A stretch of DNA of 64,000 bases from Variovorax sp. PBL-H6 (GCF_901827155.1 NZ_LR594659.1:2728001-2792000), one strand, 5' to 3'; counted from the stretch's first letter, positions 1 to 9,518 are shown. The notes: generated by a model not told the origin, from the sequence alone. Translations and numbers: made by a program.

Positions 1-963
1 CGGCGCACCGTGATGATCGCCCTCAGCGCGCTGCTGGTGGCCTCCAACTTCCTCGCCGCGCTGGCGCCCAACTTCGCCACCATGCTTGTTGCCCGGCTGT
101 TGCTGGGCCTGTGCATCGGCGGCTTCTGGACCTTCGCGCCGGGTGCCGGCACCCAGCTCGTGCCGGAGGTCTCGAAGGCGCGCGCCATGTCGATCGTGCT
201 GGCAGGCGTCTCGGGCGCAACCGTGTTCGGCGTGCCCGTCACCGCGTTCCTCGGCGACCTGGCCGGGTGGCGCGCAAGCTTCGGGGCGACCGGCGTGCTT
301 GCGGCCGTGGTGCTGCTCATGCAGATCTGGCTGCTGCCTTCGATGCCGCCGGCACGCGCGATACGGCCCCGCGACCTGCTGACGCCGCTCACGCGCCGCA
401 TGGCGCAGGTGGGGCTGCTGGCGGTGCTGTTCCTCATCGCGGGCCACTTCGCGGCCTACACCTATCTCAAGCCTCTGCTGCAGCAGAGCTTCGGCCTCGG
501 GCCCGATGCGGTGACGACCTTGCTGCTGGTCTACGGCGCGACCGGCTTCGTCGGCACCTTCTTCGGCGGCAGCCTGGTGGCACGCAGCGTGCGCCTGGCC
601 GCACTGGCGGCGGCGCTGCTGCTGGCTTCGGCGCTGGTGCTCTCGACGATGGTCGGCAGCGGCATGTTGGCGGGCGCGGTCGTGGTGGTGGTCTGGGGCA
701 TGGCCTTCGGCCTGATCCCGGTGGCACTCACCGGCTGGATGATGCAGGCCGTGCCCGACGCGCCCGAGGCGGGGCAGGCCCTGCTGGTGAGCGGCTTCCA
801 GGTCGCCATCGCCAGCGGCGCCCTGGCCGGCGGCGTGGTGGTGGACGGGTACGGCATCGCGAGCACCATGCTGATGAGCGCCGCGTTGGTGCTGGTGGCG
901 GCGGCGGTCATCGCGACACTGGGACGGGCGCCGCGCGCGCTGGCCCTTGAACGCGTCGGCTGA
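1..963 (+). CDS. MFS transporter, NepI/AraJ-like exporter (5' end missing)
   Basis: The frame is open from base 1 and begins inside the protein with RRTVMIALSALL, the basic loop and following helix that come after TM2 in the drug:H+ antiporter type of MFS carriers. About ten hydrophobic segments remain. The stretch GGFWTFAPGAG is typical of TM4 in purine-nucleoside or sugar efflux permeases such as NepI and AraJ. The family is usually about 390-400 residues, so roughly 75 residues lie outside the window. It is presumably an inner-membrane proton-driven exporter; the substrate cannot be told. The gene ends tail-to-tail with the minus-strand run that starts at 970. Family assignment is firm, substrate is not. 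Confidence 0.85.
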   Translation, partial: RRTVMIALSALLVASNFLAALAPNFATMLVARLLLGLCIGGFWTFAPGAGTQLVPEVSKARAMSIVLAGVSGATVFGVPVTAFLGDLAGWRASFGATGVLAAVVLLMQIWLLPSMPPARAIRPRDLLTPLTRRMAQVGLLAVLFLIAGHFAAYTYLKPLLQQSFGLGPDAVTTLLLVYGATGFVGTFFGGSLVARSVRLAALAAALLLASALVLSTMVGSGMLAGAVVVVVWGMAFGLIPVALTGWMMQAVPDAPEAGQALLVSGFQVAIASGALAGGVVVDGYGIASTMLMSAALVLVAAAVIATLGRAPRALALERVG

Positions 964-969
964 ACGGTC

Positions 970-1200
970 CTAGGAAAAGATTCGATCGTCGAAGCTGAAC
1001 GGGTTCCGTTCGACACTGACCGTGATGGACGCGAACGACATGTGGTCTGGATTGAGGACGATGTTGTTCTCCCCCGGCTCGACCGCAGAAGGCACCCACA
1101 GTCCCAGTGCGCGGTTCGTCCTTCGCCATTCGATGCCGATCGACTGCGTCAGTGATTCGCGGTCGATCCAGTCCCGAAGCAGGTCTGCCAGGCTGCGCAC
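970..1200 (-). CDS. small unknown protein, 76 aa
   Basis: I do not recognise a family. The frame starts with GTG, with a possible Shine-Dalgarno GGCGGA about 9 bases upstream, and an in-frame TGA lies only six codons before that, so no earlier start is available. The N-terminal part (residues 3-20) reads as an amphipathic helix and the C-terminal half as beta-rich (NIVLNPDHMSFASITVSVER). No signal peptide or membrane segment is visible. It lies 35 bp downstream of the Lrp/AsnC gene on the same strand and could be the last gene of that run, or the tail of a gene broken upstream. Confidence 0.4.
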   Translation of the reverse strand: MRSLADLLRDWIDRESLTQSIGIEWRRTNRALGLWVPSAVEPGENNIVLNPDHMSFASITVSVERNPFSFDDRIFS

Positions 1201-1235
1201 GTCTTCGAGTCCGCCTCAGTTCGATTGCCGCATCC

Positions 1236-1676
1236 CTATCCCACCGCACTGCGCCGATCGATCTTGCGGCTCAGCACCACCGAGGTGTGGGTGTGCTGGA
1301 TGCCCTCGATCAGGCCGATGCGGTCGAGGAGGGCGTCGAGCTGCTCGTTGGTCTCGCAGCGCAAAGCGAGCATGTAGTCGTACTCGCCGCTGACGGCCGA
1401 GAGCTCCTCCAGCTCGGGCAGCCGCTCCAGCGCACGGATCACGCCGGCCGCCATCTTCGGCGCGACGCTCAGGCCGCAGTAGGCGCGCACCGCGGCCTGC
1501 TCCAGGCGCTGGCCGAGGCGCACGCCGTAGCCGGCGATCACGCCCTCGCGCTCCAGGCGGGCGATGCGCGCGACCACGGTGGTGCGCGCCACCTTCAACT
1601 TGCGCGCCAGCTCGGCCGCGGGGGCACGGGCGTTGGCCTGCAGGAGGCTCAGCAGGTGACGGTCGGTGTCGTCCAA
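1236..1676 (-). CDS. Lrp/AsnC family transcriptional regulator
   Basis: The 146-residue protein has the usual length of the feast/famine regulators. Residues 1-60 form the winged helix-turn-helix (MDDTDRHLLSLLQANAR, then KLKVARTTVVARIARLE as recognition region). Residues about 65-140 form the RAM/AsnC ligand-binding domain, with GEYDYMLALRC as the conserved core. Such proteins bind an amino acid or similar small molecule and act as octameric or decameric DNA-bending regulators. The gene starts 18 bp after the RidA gene on the same strand, so the two are probably co-transcribed. The effector ligand and targets cannot be read from sequence; control of the neighbouring operon is an inference. 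Confidence 0.9.
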   Translation of the reverse strand: MDDTDRHLLSLLQANARAPAAELARKLKVARTTVVARIARLEREGVIAGYGVRLGQRLEQAAVRAYCGLSVAPKMAAGVIRALERLPELEELSAVSGEYDYMLALRCETNEQLDALLDRIGLIEGIQHTHTSVVLSRKIDRRSAVG

Positions 1677-1694
1677 GCTAGAGGCAGGACGGCG

Positions 1695-2153
1695 TCATTC
1701 GACTTCAGCGATGAGCTCGATCTCGACGCAGGCGCCGAAGGGGATCTGCGCCACGCCGAAGGCGCTGCGCGCATGCGCGCCTTTCTCTGGGCCGAAGACC
1801 TCGGCAAAGAACTCGCTGGCGCCGTTGGTCACCAGGTGCTGCTCGGTGAAGGAGGGCGTGGAGTTGACCAGGCTCATCACCTTGACGATGCGCTTGACCT
1901 TGTTCAGGTCGCCGATGGCGGCCTGCAGCGTGCCCAGCAGGTCGATCGCAATGGCGCGCGCCGCCTGCTTGCCTTCCTCGGTGCCGAGGCCGGCGCCGAG
2001 CTGGCCGACCCAGGGCTTGCCGTCCTTCTTCGCGATATGCCCGGAGAGGAAGACCAGCTTGCCGGTCTGCACGAAAGGCACGTAGGCGGCCGCGGGGATG
2101 GCGACCGGCGGCAGGGTGATGCCGAGGCTTTTGAGTTTGTCGTTGATGCTCAT
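1695..2153 (-). CDS. RidA/YER057c/UK114 family protein (enamine/imine deaminase)
   Basis: The 152-residue protein starts MSINDKLKSLGITLPPV and belongs to the YjgF/RidA superfamily, in the longer variant with an N-terminal KLxxLGxxLPP segment. The motif LVFLSGHIAKKDGKPWVGQLG lines the trimer-interface pocket, and the C-terminal IPFGACVEIELIAEVE matches the family end. RidA proteins hydrolyse reactive enamine/imine intermediates to keto acids and ammonia. Its ATG overlaps the stop of the upstream transglutaminase gene (ATGA), which implies translational coupling. An upstream in-frame extension to 2258 exists but lies inside the transglutaminase gene and was rejected. The catalytic Arg of archetypal RidA is not obvious here, so deaminase activity is uncertain. 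Confidence 0.85.
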   Translation of the reverse strand: MSINDKLKSLGITLPPVAIPAAAYVPFVQTGKLVFLSGHIAKKDGKPWVGQLGAGLGTEEGKQAARAIAIDLLGTLQAAIGDLNKVKRIVKVMSLVNSTPSFTEQHLVTNGASEFFAEVFGPEKGAHARSAFGVAQIPFGACVEIELIAEVE

Positions 2154-3151
2154 GAGGGCTCCTTGTCTGGGTCTTGGAGGGGCGATTGTGTCTGTGTTCG
2201 CGTCGGCATCTGTTTCTGCGTCTGCACCTGCTGCGCGGCTTGCGCCGCCTCGGCGCACAGCTCTTCCAGCGGCTGCACGGTGACGCGCACGTCCAGCGTA
2301 TGGCGCGCGCCCCCGTGCAGCACGCCGCGCATCGGCGAGATGTCGGCGTAGTCGCGACCGATGGCGAGCGCGACATAGTCCTCGCCGGGCTGGCGGCCGT
2401 TCGTGGGGTCGAACTCGGCCCAGTCGCCCGGACCGTCAGCGCCGGGAATGTAGACGGAGACCCAGGCGTGCGAGGCATCGGCGCCGATCAGCCGGGGCTG
2501 GCCTGGCGGCGGCTGGGTCAGCAGGTAGCCGCTGACGTAGCGCGCCGGAAGGCCCAGGGTGCGAAAGCAGGCGATCATGATGTGGGCGAAGTCCTGGCAC
2601 ACGCCGTGGCGCTGCGCCAGGGCCTCGATCGCCGGCGTGCTGATCTCGGTGCTGCCGCTGTCGTACCGGAAGTCCGCGTGCATGCGCAGCGCCAGGTCCA
2701 TCGCGGCGTCGAAGACCGACCGGTCGGGCGTGAAGCTGGGCCGCGCGTACGCGGCGAAGTCGTCGTGCCGCGGCACGTAGTGCGAGGGGAAGACGAATTC
2801 GGCGGCGGCGTCGAAGCGCGTGTCCTTGGCGTAGCGGAAGCGCTCGCGCACCTCTTCCCAGGGCAACTCGCACGCCGCGGCCGTCGAGAGCAGGGGCGCG
2901 GAGGTCTCGACGACGCTCTCGGCCGTCACCACCAGCTCATCATGGGTCGAGTCCAGCGCGAAGAAGGCGCGCGCATTGCCGTAGACATCGGGCGATTCGC
3001 TGCGCTGCGCGGGCTCGGGGCTGATCGTGAGCGCGTGGCTCACCAGGCGCTGCGCCGGCGTGGTCCGCGGCTTGAGGTGTGCGAGGTGCTGTGCGGTTTC
3101 GACCGGGGGCGAATACGCGTAGCGTGTCTCGTGAGTCACGTTCAAGAGCAT
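2150..3151 (-). CDS. transglutaminase-like cysteine protease family protein
   Basis: The 333-residue protein has the bacterial transglutaminase N-terminal domain (residues about 1-90, beginning MLLNVTHETRYAYSPPVETA) and a transglutaminase core with the Cys-His-Asp triad visible as C185 (RHGVCQDFAH), H228 (DASHAWVSV) and D248 (WAEFDPTN). These proteins act as peptidases or amide-bond forming/breaking enzymes and habitually occur beside circularly permuted ATP-grasp and alpha-E proteins. The gene starts 9 bp after the ATP-grasp/alpha-E fusion, and its stop overlaps the RidA start. No signal peptide is seen, so it should act in the cytoplasm. The 30 or so residues after the core are charged and Gln-rich (QTQKQ, TRTQTQ), probably a disordered tail. 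Confidence 0.92.
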   Translation of the reverse strand: MLLNVTHETRYAYSPPVETAQHLAHLKPRTTPAQRLVSHALTISPEPAQRSESPDVYGNARAFFALDSTHDELVVTAESVVETSAPLLSTAAACELPWEEVRERFRYAKDTRFDAAAEFVFPSHYVPRHDDFAAYARPSFTPDRSVFDAAMDLALRMHADFRYDSGSTEISTPAIEALAQRHGVCQDFAHIMIACFRTLGLPARYVSGYLLTQPPPGQPRLIGADASHAWVSVYIPGADGPGDWAEFDPTNGRQPGEDYVALAIGRDYADISPMRGVLHGGARHTLDVRVTVQPLEELCAEAAQAAQQVQTQKQMPTRTQTQSPLQDPDKEPS

Positions 3152-3160
3152 GGCTTGGCC

Positions 3161-5872
3161 CTATGCCCCGACCGAGCGGAGCGATTCCGAAGTCAGTGTG
3201 AAGTAGCGGATGCCGATGGCATCCGACACATGGTAGGCCGCGGCCTCGCAGGTCTCGAGCAGCTGCATCAGCGCGCCGTAGTCGGCGTTGGCCCCGGGCT
3301 CGCAGAGGTCCTCGAGGGTCCAGGAGGCGGGGTCGGGCAACTCATGCGAGAGCGCCGTGAGCTTGCCCGGTGCGCTGCCCGCGAGCCGCGCAATGCGCCC
3401 GCGCAGCGTCTGCGTGACCCAGGCCAGCGACCGCGGGTTGTCGCCGTCGAGTACCAGCAGATCCACCAGGGGTGCGACGTCGCGCCGCTGCTGGTAGCGC
3501 GCGTGGAAGGTGATGGTGCTGTCGAACAGGCCGACCATGGCCTCGAAGCCGCTCACGTCGTGTACCGAGCCGATCTCGAAGCCGGCGGCCAGCGAACTGG
3601 ACAGGAATGCAAGGCGCTCGATGTGGCGGCCGATGGAGAGCAGGCGCCAGGCGTCGTCGCGCGTCATGCGATCGGTCTGGGCGCCGGTCATTGCGGCGAG
3701 CGCGGCGCTGGTGGATTCGAGCATGCGCAGCGCCGCGGCGCTGGCGTAGCCGCCGTCGACGCGCTCGCCGGCCTGCTCGGCGCTGCGGCGCATGAATTCG
3801 CCCTCGGCGCGCACGATCTGGTTCCAGTGGTCGGGCGAAAGTCGCTCCCGCACGGCGGCCGCGGCCTGGCGCACGCAGCGCAGGCTGTAGCCAACGCTGC
3901 CGCCCTCGTCGATGTCGGCCAGCTCGGCGATCAGCGAGCGCTCGAAGACGCGCCGCGAGCGCGGCAGGCTGGGCACGTCGCGCGGCACCAGCGCGTTGCG
4001 CCAGGCCATGTCGTGCAGCCAGGTCAGCAGTGCGGGCGAGGAGGGGTCTTCGCCGCCGAGCAGGTCGAGCGTGAGCCGCGCCAGGCGCACCGCGTTCTCG
4101 GCGCGCTCGGTGTAGCGGCCCAGCCAATACATGTTCTCGGCCGCGCGGCTGGTGACCGGCGCGCGGTGGCGGGCGAGAGACGCCGGGGTGGCGTGCACCT
4201 GCAGGCGGGTGGTGCGGTCGACCTCGCCATGGGTCTGCACCCACACGTCGGCGCTGCTGCCGCCGCGCTGCATCGAGGCGATCTGCGCGTCGGCTCCGGA
4301 CAGCCGCGCCAGGCCGCCGGGCAGCACGCGCCAGGACTGCGGGCCGACGCAGACCGCGAAGACGCGCAGCAGCACCGAGCGCGGCGCAATGTGGCCGGCG
4401 CCGAGGTCCTGGGCCCAGGTGGGCATCTGCGATATCGGCAGGTGATTCTGGACCGTGTATTCCTCTCCCGCGCGCACGATGCGGCCCGCCCATTCGTCGA
4501 GCTCGCGCCGGCTCAGGCGGCTGCCGAGCTGGGTGTCGAAGCCGGCATGCCCCTCCTCGCCGGCGTAGGTGGGCTTGATGGTGCAGCCGGCCAGCTGCGG
4601 CAGCACGGCTTCCATCGCGGCACGCTCGCCGCACCACCAGGTGGGCAGGGCCGGCAGCAGCAGCTTTTCGCCGAGCAGGCGGCGCGACAGCGCGGGGAGA
4701 AAGCCGAGCAGCGCGGGAGATTCGAGGAAGGCCGACCCCGGCGTGTTGGCCAGCAGCACGTTTCCGGCGCGTATCGCCTGCAGGAGGCCGGGCACGCCCA
4801 GCGTGGAGTCGGCCCGGAGTTCCAGGGGATCGAGGAACTGGTCGTCCAGCCGCTTGATGAGTCCATGCACCGGACGCAGGCCCTGCAAGGTCTTGAGATA
4901 GAGCCGCTGGTCGCGCACCGTGAGGTCGTTGCCCTCGACCAGCGTGATGCCCAGGTAGCGGGCAATGTAGGCGTGCTCGAAGTAGGTCTCGTTGTAGGGG
5001 CCGGGCGTCAGCAGCGCGATGTGCGGCGGGTGGCCGGCCGGGCACATGCTCTGGAGCCCCTCCATCATCGCGTTGTAGGTGGCGGCCAGGCGCTGCACGT
5101 TCAGCGCCTCGAAGGCCTGCGGGAACTGCCGCGCGATGGCCAGGCGGTTCTCCAGCAGGTAGCCCAGGCCCGACGGAGCCTGGGTGCGCTGCGACACCAC
5201 CCACCAGTCGCCGTCGGGCCCGCGCGCGAGGTCGAGGGCGGCAATGCGCAGCCAGGTGTCGCCGGGCGGGCGCACGCCGTGCATCGGTCGCAGGTAGCCG
5301 GGATTGCCTTGCACCAGGGCAGCGGGCAGCAGGCCTTCGGCCAGCAGGTGCTGCGGGCCGTACACGTCGGCCAGGATGCGGTCGAGCAGGCGCACGCGCT
5401 GCAGCGCGCCGGCCTCGATCGCAGCCCAGCTCTCGGGCGGGACGATCAGCGGGAAGAGGTCGAGCGACCAGGGTCGCTGCGGGCCGCCGGCGTCGGCATA
5501 CACGTTGTAGGTGACACCGTTGTCGCGGATCTGGCGCTCCAGGCCGACGGCGCGCCGGGGCAGGTCGCGGAAGCCGTCGGTGCCGAGCTGCTCGAAGAAG
5601 TCTGCCCAGTGCGGCGCCAGCGGGCTGCGCGCGCCGGGTTCGGCGTCGGGCCGCGCAGCCGCGGCCGCGGCCGGGGGCGGCGAGGCCGCGTCATGCAGCG
5701 GCGCCGGCTGCGAGGGCACGCCGAGCCGCGGCACGGCGGCGGGGGCAGGGGTGGCGGCGCCGCGCAGCTCGTCGAAATGACCTGGCGCTGCCGGCGGTGC
5801 AAGCGAGGAAGCCAGGTCGGCCGGCGACTCGAGCGCCTGGGCGTCGAAGAGGGATTCGTTCAAGGGGTCCAC
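3161..5872 (-). CDS. circularly permuted type 2 ATP-grasp / alpha-E domain fusion protein
   Basis: The GTG start at 5872 (reading V-D-P-L-N-E-S-L-F-D) gives 903 residues; the frame stays open upstream but runs into the DUF2126 gene. After an Ala/Pro-rich linker (to about residue 80) comes the circularly permuted ATP-grasp domain (about 90-500), with PGPYNETYFEHAYIARYLG and KPTYAGEEGHAGFD as characteristic blocks. A helical alpha-E domain (formerly DUF403, about 510-850) begins SRAAENMYWLGRYTERAENAVR. In the published analysis of amidoligase systems these two domains are predicted to make peptide-like amide bonds, often as separate neighbouring genes, as at 12079-14950 here. The fused form sits between two transglutaminase-like genes in one operon. 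The actual substrate is unknown. Confidence 0.9.
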   Translation of the reverse strand: MDPLNESLFDAQALESPADLASSLAPPAAPGHFDELRGAATPAPAAVPRLGVPSQPAPLHDAASPPPAAAAAARPDAEPGARSPLAPHWADFFEQLGTDGFRDLPRRAVGLERQIRDNGVTYNVYADAGGPQRPWSLDLFPLIVPPESWAAIEAGALQRVRLLDRILADVYGPQHLLAEGLLPAALVQGNPGYLRPMHGVRPPGDTWLRIAALDLARGPDGDWWVVSQRTQAPSGLGYLLENRLAIARQFPQAFEALNVQRLAATYNAMMEGLQSMCPAGHPPHIALLTPGPYNETYFEHAYIARYLGITLVEGNDLTVRDQRLYLKTLQGLRPVHGLIKRLDDQFLDPLELRADSTLGVPGLLQAIRAGNVLLANTPGSAFLESPALLGFLPALSRRLLGEKLLLPALPTWWCGERAAMEAVLPQLAGCTIKPTYAGEEGHAGFDTQLGSRLSRRELDEWAGRIVRAGEEYTVQNHLPISQMPTWAQDLGAGHIAPRSVLLRVFAVCVGPQSWRVLPGGLARLSGADAQIASMQRGGSSADVWVQTHGEVDRTTRLQVHATPASLARHRAPVTSRAAENMYWLGRYTERAENAVRLARLTLDLLGGEDPSSPALLTWLHDMAWRNALVPRDVPSLPRSRRVFERSLIAELADIDEGGSVGYSLRCVRQAAAAVRERLSPDHWNQIVRAEGEFMRRSAEQAGERVDGGYASAAALRMLESTSAALAAMTGAQTDRMTRDDAWRLLSIGRHIERLAFLSSSLAAGFEIGSVHDVSGFEAMVGLFDSTITFHARYQQRRDVAPLVDLLVLDGDNPRSLAWVTQTLRGRIARLAGSAPGKLTALSHELPDPASWTLEDLCEPGANADYGALMQLLETCEAAAYHVSDAIGIRYFTLTSESLRSVGA

Positions 5873-5918
5873 GGTGTGTTGATTGTCACCCCGTGAGCGC
5901 GAGACCCGTGCGCTCGCG

Positions 5919-8900
5919 TCAGGTCCTTCGCAAATCCAGGGTGAACGGGAACTCGCGGCTGCCCGCAATCTCGATGTTGGCAGGCGGCGTGCGCAGCAGC
6001 CCCGGCGAATGGCCCATGCGCGAGAAGCGCGACAGGCGCCGGCTTTCGGCCTCGTACGCATTGACCGGGAAGGTCTCGTAATTGCGCCCGCCCGGATGGG
6101 AGACGAAGTACTGGCAGCCGCCGAGCGAGCGCTTCATCCAGGTGTCGACGATGTCGAAGGTCAGCGGCGCATGCACGCCGATGCTCGGGTGCAGTGCCGA
6201 GGGCGGGTTCCAGGCCTTGTAGCGCACGCCCGCGACGAACTCGCCGGCCGTGCCGGTGGGCTGCAGCGGCAGCGCCTGGCCATTGACGGTGATGGCGTAG
6301 CGGCTTTCGTTGAGCCCGGTCACGCGCACCTCGATGCGCTCCAGCGAGGAGTCGACATAGCGCACCGTGCCGCCGGCCGAGCCTTCCTCGCCCATCACGT
6401 GCCAGGGCTCGAGCGCGTTGCGCAGCGACAGCTCCACGCCCATGGCCTGCACCTGGCCGACCAGCGGGAAGCGGAACTCGAAGTGCGGCGCGAACCAGGT
6501 TGGGTCGAAGGCGAAGCCGGCCTGGCGCATCTCGCTGATCACGTCGTCGAAGTCCATCCGGACAAAGGTGGACAGCAGGAAACGGTCGTGCAGCTCGGTG
6601 CCCCAGCGCGTCACGGGCGCGCGGTAAGGCGCGTCCCAGAAGCGCGCCACCAGCGCACGCAGCAGCAGCTGCTGCGCGATGCTCATGCGCGCATGCGGCG
6701 GCATCTCGAAGGCGCGCAGTTCCAGCAGGCCCAGGCGGCCGGTGGCGGCGTCGGGCGAGTACAGCTTGTCGATGCAGAACTCACTGCGATGGGTGTTGCC
6801 GGTGACATCGACCAGGATGTTGCGCAGCGTGCGGTCGACCAGCCAGGGCGGCATGCCGTCGCCATGGATATCGCGGTTGCGGGCGATCTGCGCCAGCGCG
6901 ATCTCGAGTTCGTAGACCTGGTCGTTTCGGGCCTCGTCCACGCGCGGGGCCTGGCTGGTCGGGCCGATGAACATGCCCGAGAACAGGTAGCTGAGCGAGG
7001 GGTGGTTGTGCCAGTAGAGCAAGAGGCTCGCGAGCAGCTCGGGCCGGCGAAGGAAGGGGCTGTCGGCAGGCGTGGCACCGCCGAGCACGAAGTGGTTGCC
7101 GCCGCCGGTGCCGGTGTGGCGGCCGTCGGTCATGAACTTCTCGGCCGACAGCCGGGTCTCGAAGGCCGCGTCGTAGAGGAACTCGGTGTGTGCCACCAGT
7201 TCGCGCCAGTTGTGCGCCGGATGGATGTTGACCTCGATCACTCCCGGATCGGGCGTGACCTGCAGCAACTTGAGGCGGGGGTCGCGCGGCGGGGGGTAGC
7301 CTTCGATCACCACCCGCAGGTCGAGCTCGTCCGCCGTGGCCTCGACGGCCGCGAGCAGGTCGAGGTAGTCCTCCAGCCGTGCCAGCGGCGGCATGAAGAT
7401 GTAAAGCACGCCCGAGGCGCTGCCGACCTTCTCGGCCCCCGGGCCGTTGGCGCGGCGCGGGTCGCGCACCTCCACGCACAGCGCGGTGCGCGTGACCCAG
7501 TGGGCCGACTCGCCGCTCTGCGGACGGCGCAATGAGCCCGGCTCCTTCTCCATCGGAGCGCGCGCCGCCGCGGCGTTGCCGTGTGCCGCCTGGAAGCGCA
7601 CCGCGGCCGGCGCCTGCTGCGGTGCGCCGAACTCATAGGGCACCTCCGCGAGGTCGGGCGCACTGCCCAGCGTGCCCTCGTAGCGCTCGCGGAACAGCGC
7701 CGAGGCGGGCAGGGGCGCTCGCGGGGCGTTGGGATCGCGCTCGATGAGGTAGGGGTAGTCGCCCTTGCTGGCCCAGGGCTGCGAATCCAGCGGCAGGCGG
7801 TAGCCCATCGGCGAATCGCCTGGGATCAGGTAGAGGCGGTCGTCGCGCAGGAACCAGGGGCCGGTCTTCCACGCCGGGCCGGCGAGCGCGGGCGCATCGG
7901 ACTCGGCGTTCGCGGCCTCGATGGGCAGGACGTAGCCGACGATGGCATCGAGCTTTTGCGTGAACACGCGACGCAGGCGCACGCGCTCCATCTCGTCATC
8001 GAGCTTGGAGTCGAAGGGATCGACATTCACCGGCAGGCGGCGCTCGCGCCAGAGGTAATAGAAGACGTCCTCGTGGCCGGGTTGCACGAAGCGGTCGGTC
8101 AGCCCCAGCTTGCGCGCAAGCGCGCGGGTGAAGCGCTGCGCGTCCTCGCTGGTGTAGTGGGTGGGGTGTCGCTCGTCGGCGAAGAGCTCGGGCCGGTGCC
8201 ACACGACCTGGCCGTCGGCGCGCCAGAAGATCGACAGCGCCCAACGCGGCAGCTGCTCGCCCGGGTACCACTTGCCCTGCCCGAAATGCAGGAAGCCGCC
8301 CTGGCCGTATTCCTCGCGCAGCCGGTGCACCAGCTCGGTCGCGTAGCCGCGCTTGGTGGGACCGAGCGCATCGGTGTTCCATTCGGCCGCGTCGCGGTCA
8401 CTGGTGGCGACGAAGGTGGGCTCGCCGCCCATGGTGAGCCGCACGTCGCTGGCCGAAAGGCGCGCATCCACTGCGTCGCCCAGCGCCAGTACCTCGGCCC
8501 ACTGGTCCTCGGTGTACGGCTTGGTGACGCGCGGCGATTCGTGGATGCGCGTGACCTTCATCTCGTGGCCGAATTCGACCTCGGCATCGTCGACCACGCC
8601 TTCGATCGGCGCCGCGCTGGACGGGGTAGGCGTGCAGGCCAGCGGAATGTGGCCTTCGCCTGCCATCAGGCCGGAGGTGGCATCGAGGCCGATCCATCCT
8701 GCGCCGGGCAGGTACACCTCGCACCACGCGTGCAGGTCGGTGAAGTCGACGGTGGTGCCGCTCGGGCCATCGAGCGCCTTCACGTCGGGCGTGAGCTGGA
8801 TGAGGTAGCCCGAGACGAAGCGCGCCGCCAGCCCGCAGTGGCGCAGCAGCTGCACCAGCAGCCAGCCCGAGTCGCGGCAGGAGCCCGAGCCATTCGCCAG

Positions 8901-9416
8901 CGTCTCCTCGGGCGTCTGCACGCCGGGCTCCATGCGGATCAGGTAGTTGACGTCCTTCTGCACCTGCTGGTTGATACCGACCAGGAAATCGATGGTGCGC
9001 TGCGTCTTGCGGTCGACCTTCTCGAGGTAGGCGGCTACCAGCGGCGTGGCGGGATCGGCCACCAGGTAGGGGGCCAGCTCCTGCGCCTGCGATTCGGTGT
9101 ACTTGAAGGGGAAGTTCTCGGCCTGCGGCTCGAGGAAGAAGTCGAAGGGGTTGTAGACCGCCATCTCGACCACCAGGTCGACCGTGACCTTGAACTCTCG
9201 CGCCTTCTCGGGGAACACAAGCCGCGCCAGGTAGTTCGCGAAGGGGTCCTGCTGCCAGTTGACGAAGTGCTGCTCGGGCTCGACCCGCAGCGAATAGGAG
9301 ATGACGTTGCTGCGGCAATGCGGCGCCGGACGGAGGCGCACCACCTGAGGCCCCAGTTGCACCGGACGGTCGTACTTGTAGTGGGTGACGTGGTGAAGAG
9401 CGGCGTGGATGGACAT
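5919..9416 (-). CDS. DUF2126 protein with N-terminal transglutaminase-like domain
   Basis: This 1165-residue protein has three parts: a bacterial transglutaminase N-terminal beta domain (1-90), a transglutaminase core (about 150-260) with C180 (NGSGSCRDSGW), H229 (TDLHAWCEVY) and D245 (WIGLDATSG), and a C-terminal DUF2126 region of about 850 residues beginning near LTMGGEPTFVATSD. Length and order match the family. It is the first gene of a minus-strand run whose other members are the ATP-grasp/alpha-E fusion (46 bp downstream), the small transglutaminase, RidA and an Lrp regulator. No signal sequence is visible. The conserved gene company suggests that it processes or forms the product of the ATP-grasp ligase; the reaction itself is unknown. 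Confidence 0.92.
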   Translation of the reverse strand: MSIHAALHHVTHYKYDRPVQLGPQVVRLRPAPHCRSNVISYSLRVEPEQHFVNWQQDPFANYLARLVFPEKAREFKVTVDLVVEMAVYNPFDFFLEPQAENFPFKYTESQAQELAPYLVADPATPLVAAYLEKVDRKTQRTIDFLVGINQQVQKDVNYLIRMEPGVQTPEETLANGSGSCRDSGWLLVQLLRHCGLAARFVSGYLIQLTPDVKALDGPSGTTVDFTDLHAWCEVYLPGAGWIGLDATSGLMAGEGHIPLACTPTPSSAAPIEGVVDDAEVEFGHEMKVTRIHESPRVTKPYTEDQWAEVLALGDAVDARLSASDVRLTMGGEPTFVATSDRDAAEWNTDALGPTKRGYATELVHRLREEYGQGGFLHFGQGKWYPGEQLPRWALSIFWRADGQVVWHRPELFADERHPTHYTSEDAQRFTRALARKLGLTDRFVQPGHEDVFYYLWRERRLPVNVDPFDSKLDDEMERVRLRRVFTQKLDAIVGYVLPIEAANAESDAPALAGPAWKTGPWFLRDDRLYLIPGDSPMGYRLPLDSQPWASKGDYPYLIERDPNAPRAPLPASALFRERYEGTLGSAPDLAEVPYEFGAPQQAPAAVRFQAAHGNAAAARAPMEKEPGSLRRPQSGESAHWVTRTALCVEVRDPRRANGPGAEKVGSASGVLYIFMPPLARLEDYLDLLAAVEATADELDLRVVIEGYPPPRDPRLKLLQVTPDPGVIEVNIHPAHNWRELVAHTEFLYDAAFETRLSAEKFMTDGRHTGTGGGNHFVLGGATPADSPFLRRPELLASLLLYWHNHPSLSYLFSGMFIGPTSQAPRVDEARNDQVYELEIALAQIARNRDIHGDGMPPWLVDRTLRNILVDVTGNTHRSEFCIDKLYSPDAATGRLGLLELRAFEMPPHARMSIAQQLLLRALVARFWDAPYRAPVTRWGTELHDRFLLSTFVRMDFDDVISEMRQAGFAFDPTWFAPHFEFRFPLVGQVQAMGVELSLRNALEPWHVMGEEGSAGGTVRYVDSSLERIEVRVTGLNESRYAITVNGQALPLQPTGTAGEFVAGVRYKAWNPPSALHPSIGVHAPLTFDIVDTWMKRSLGGCQYFVSHPGGRNYETFPVNAYEAESRRLSRFSRMGHSPGLLRTPPANIEIAGSREFPFTLDLRRT

Positions 9417-9518
9417 TTTTTTCGATGGCGTCGAAGGGCCCCTGAACGAGGACGCATACTAGCTGACACGCATAGCAATTAGCGCGCCACAGAGCGCAGC
9501 CAAGGGAGGAATTGCAGC

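Noticed and set aside
2174-5896. Very long open frame (about 1240 codons) on the plus strand opposite the ATP-grasp/alpha-E fusion
   Set aside because: It is a GC-driven antisense shadow; its translation is Arg/Gly/Ala/His-rich without domains, while the minus-strand proteins are clear family members.
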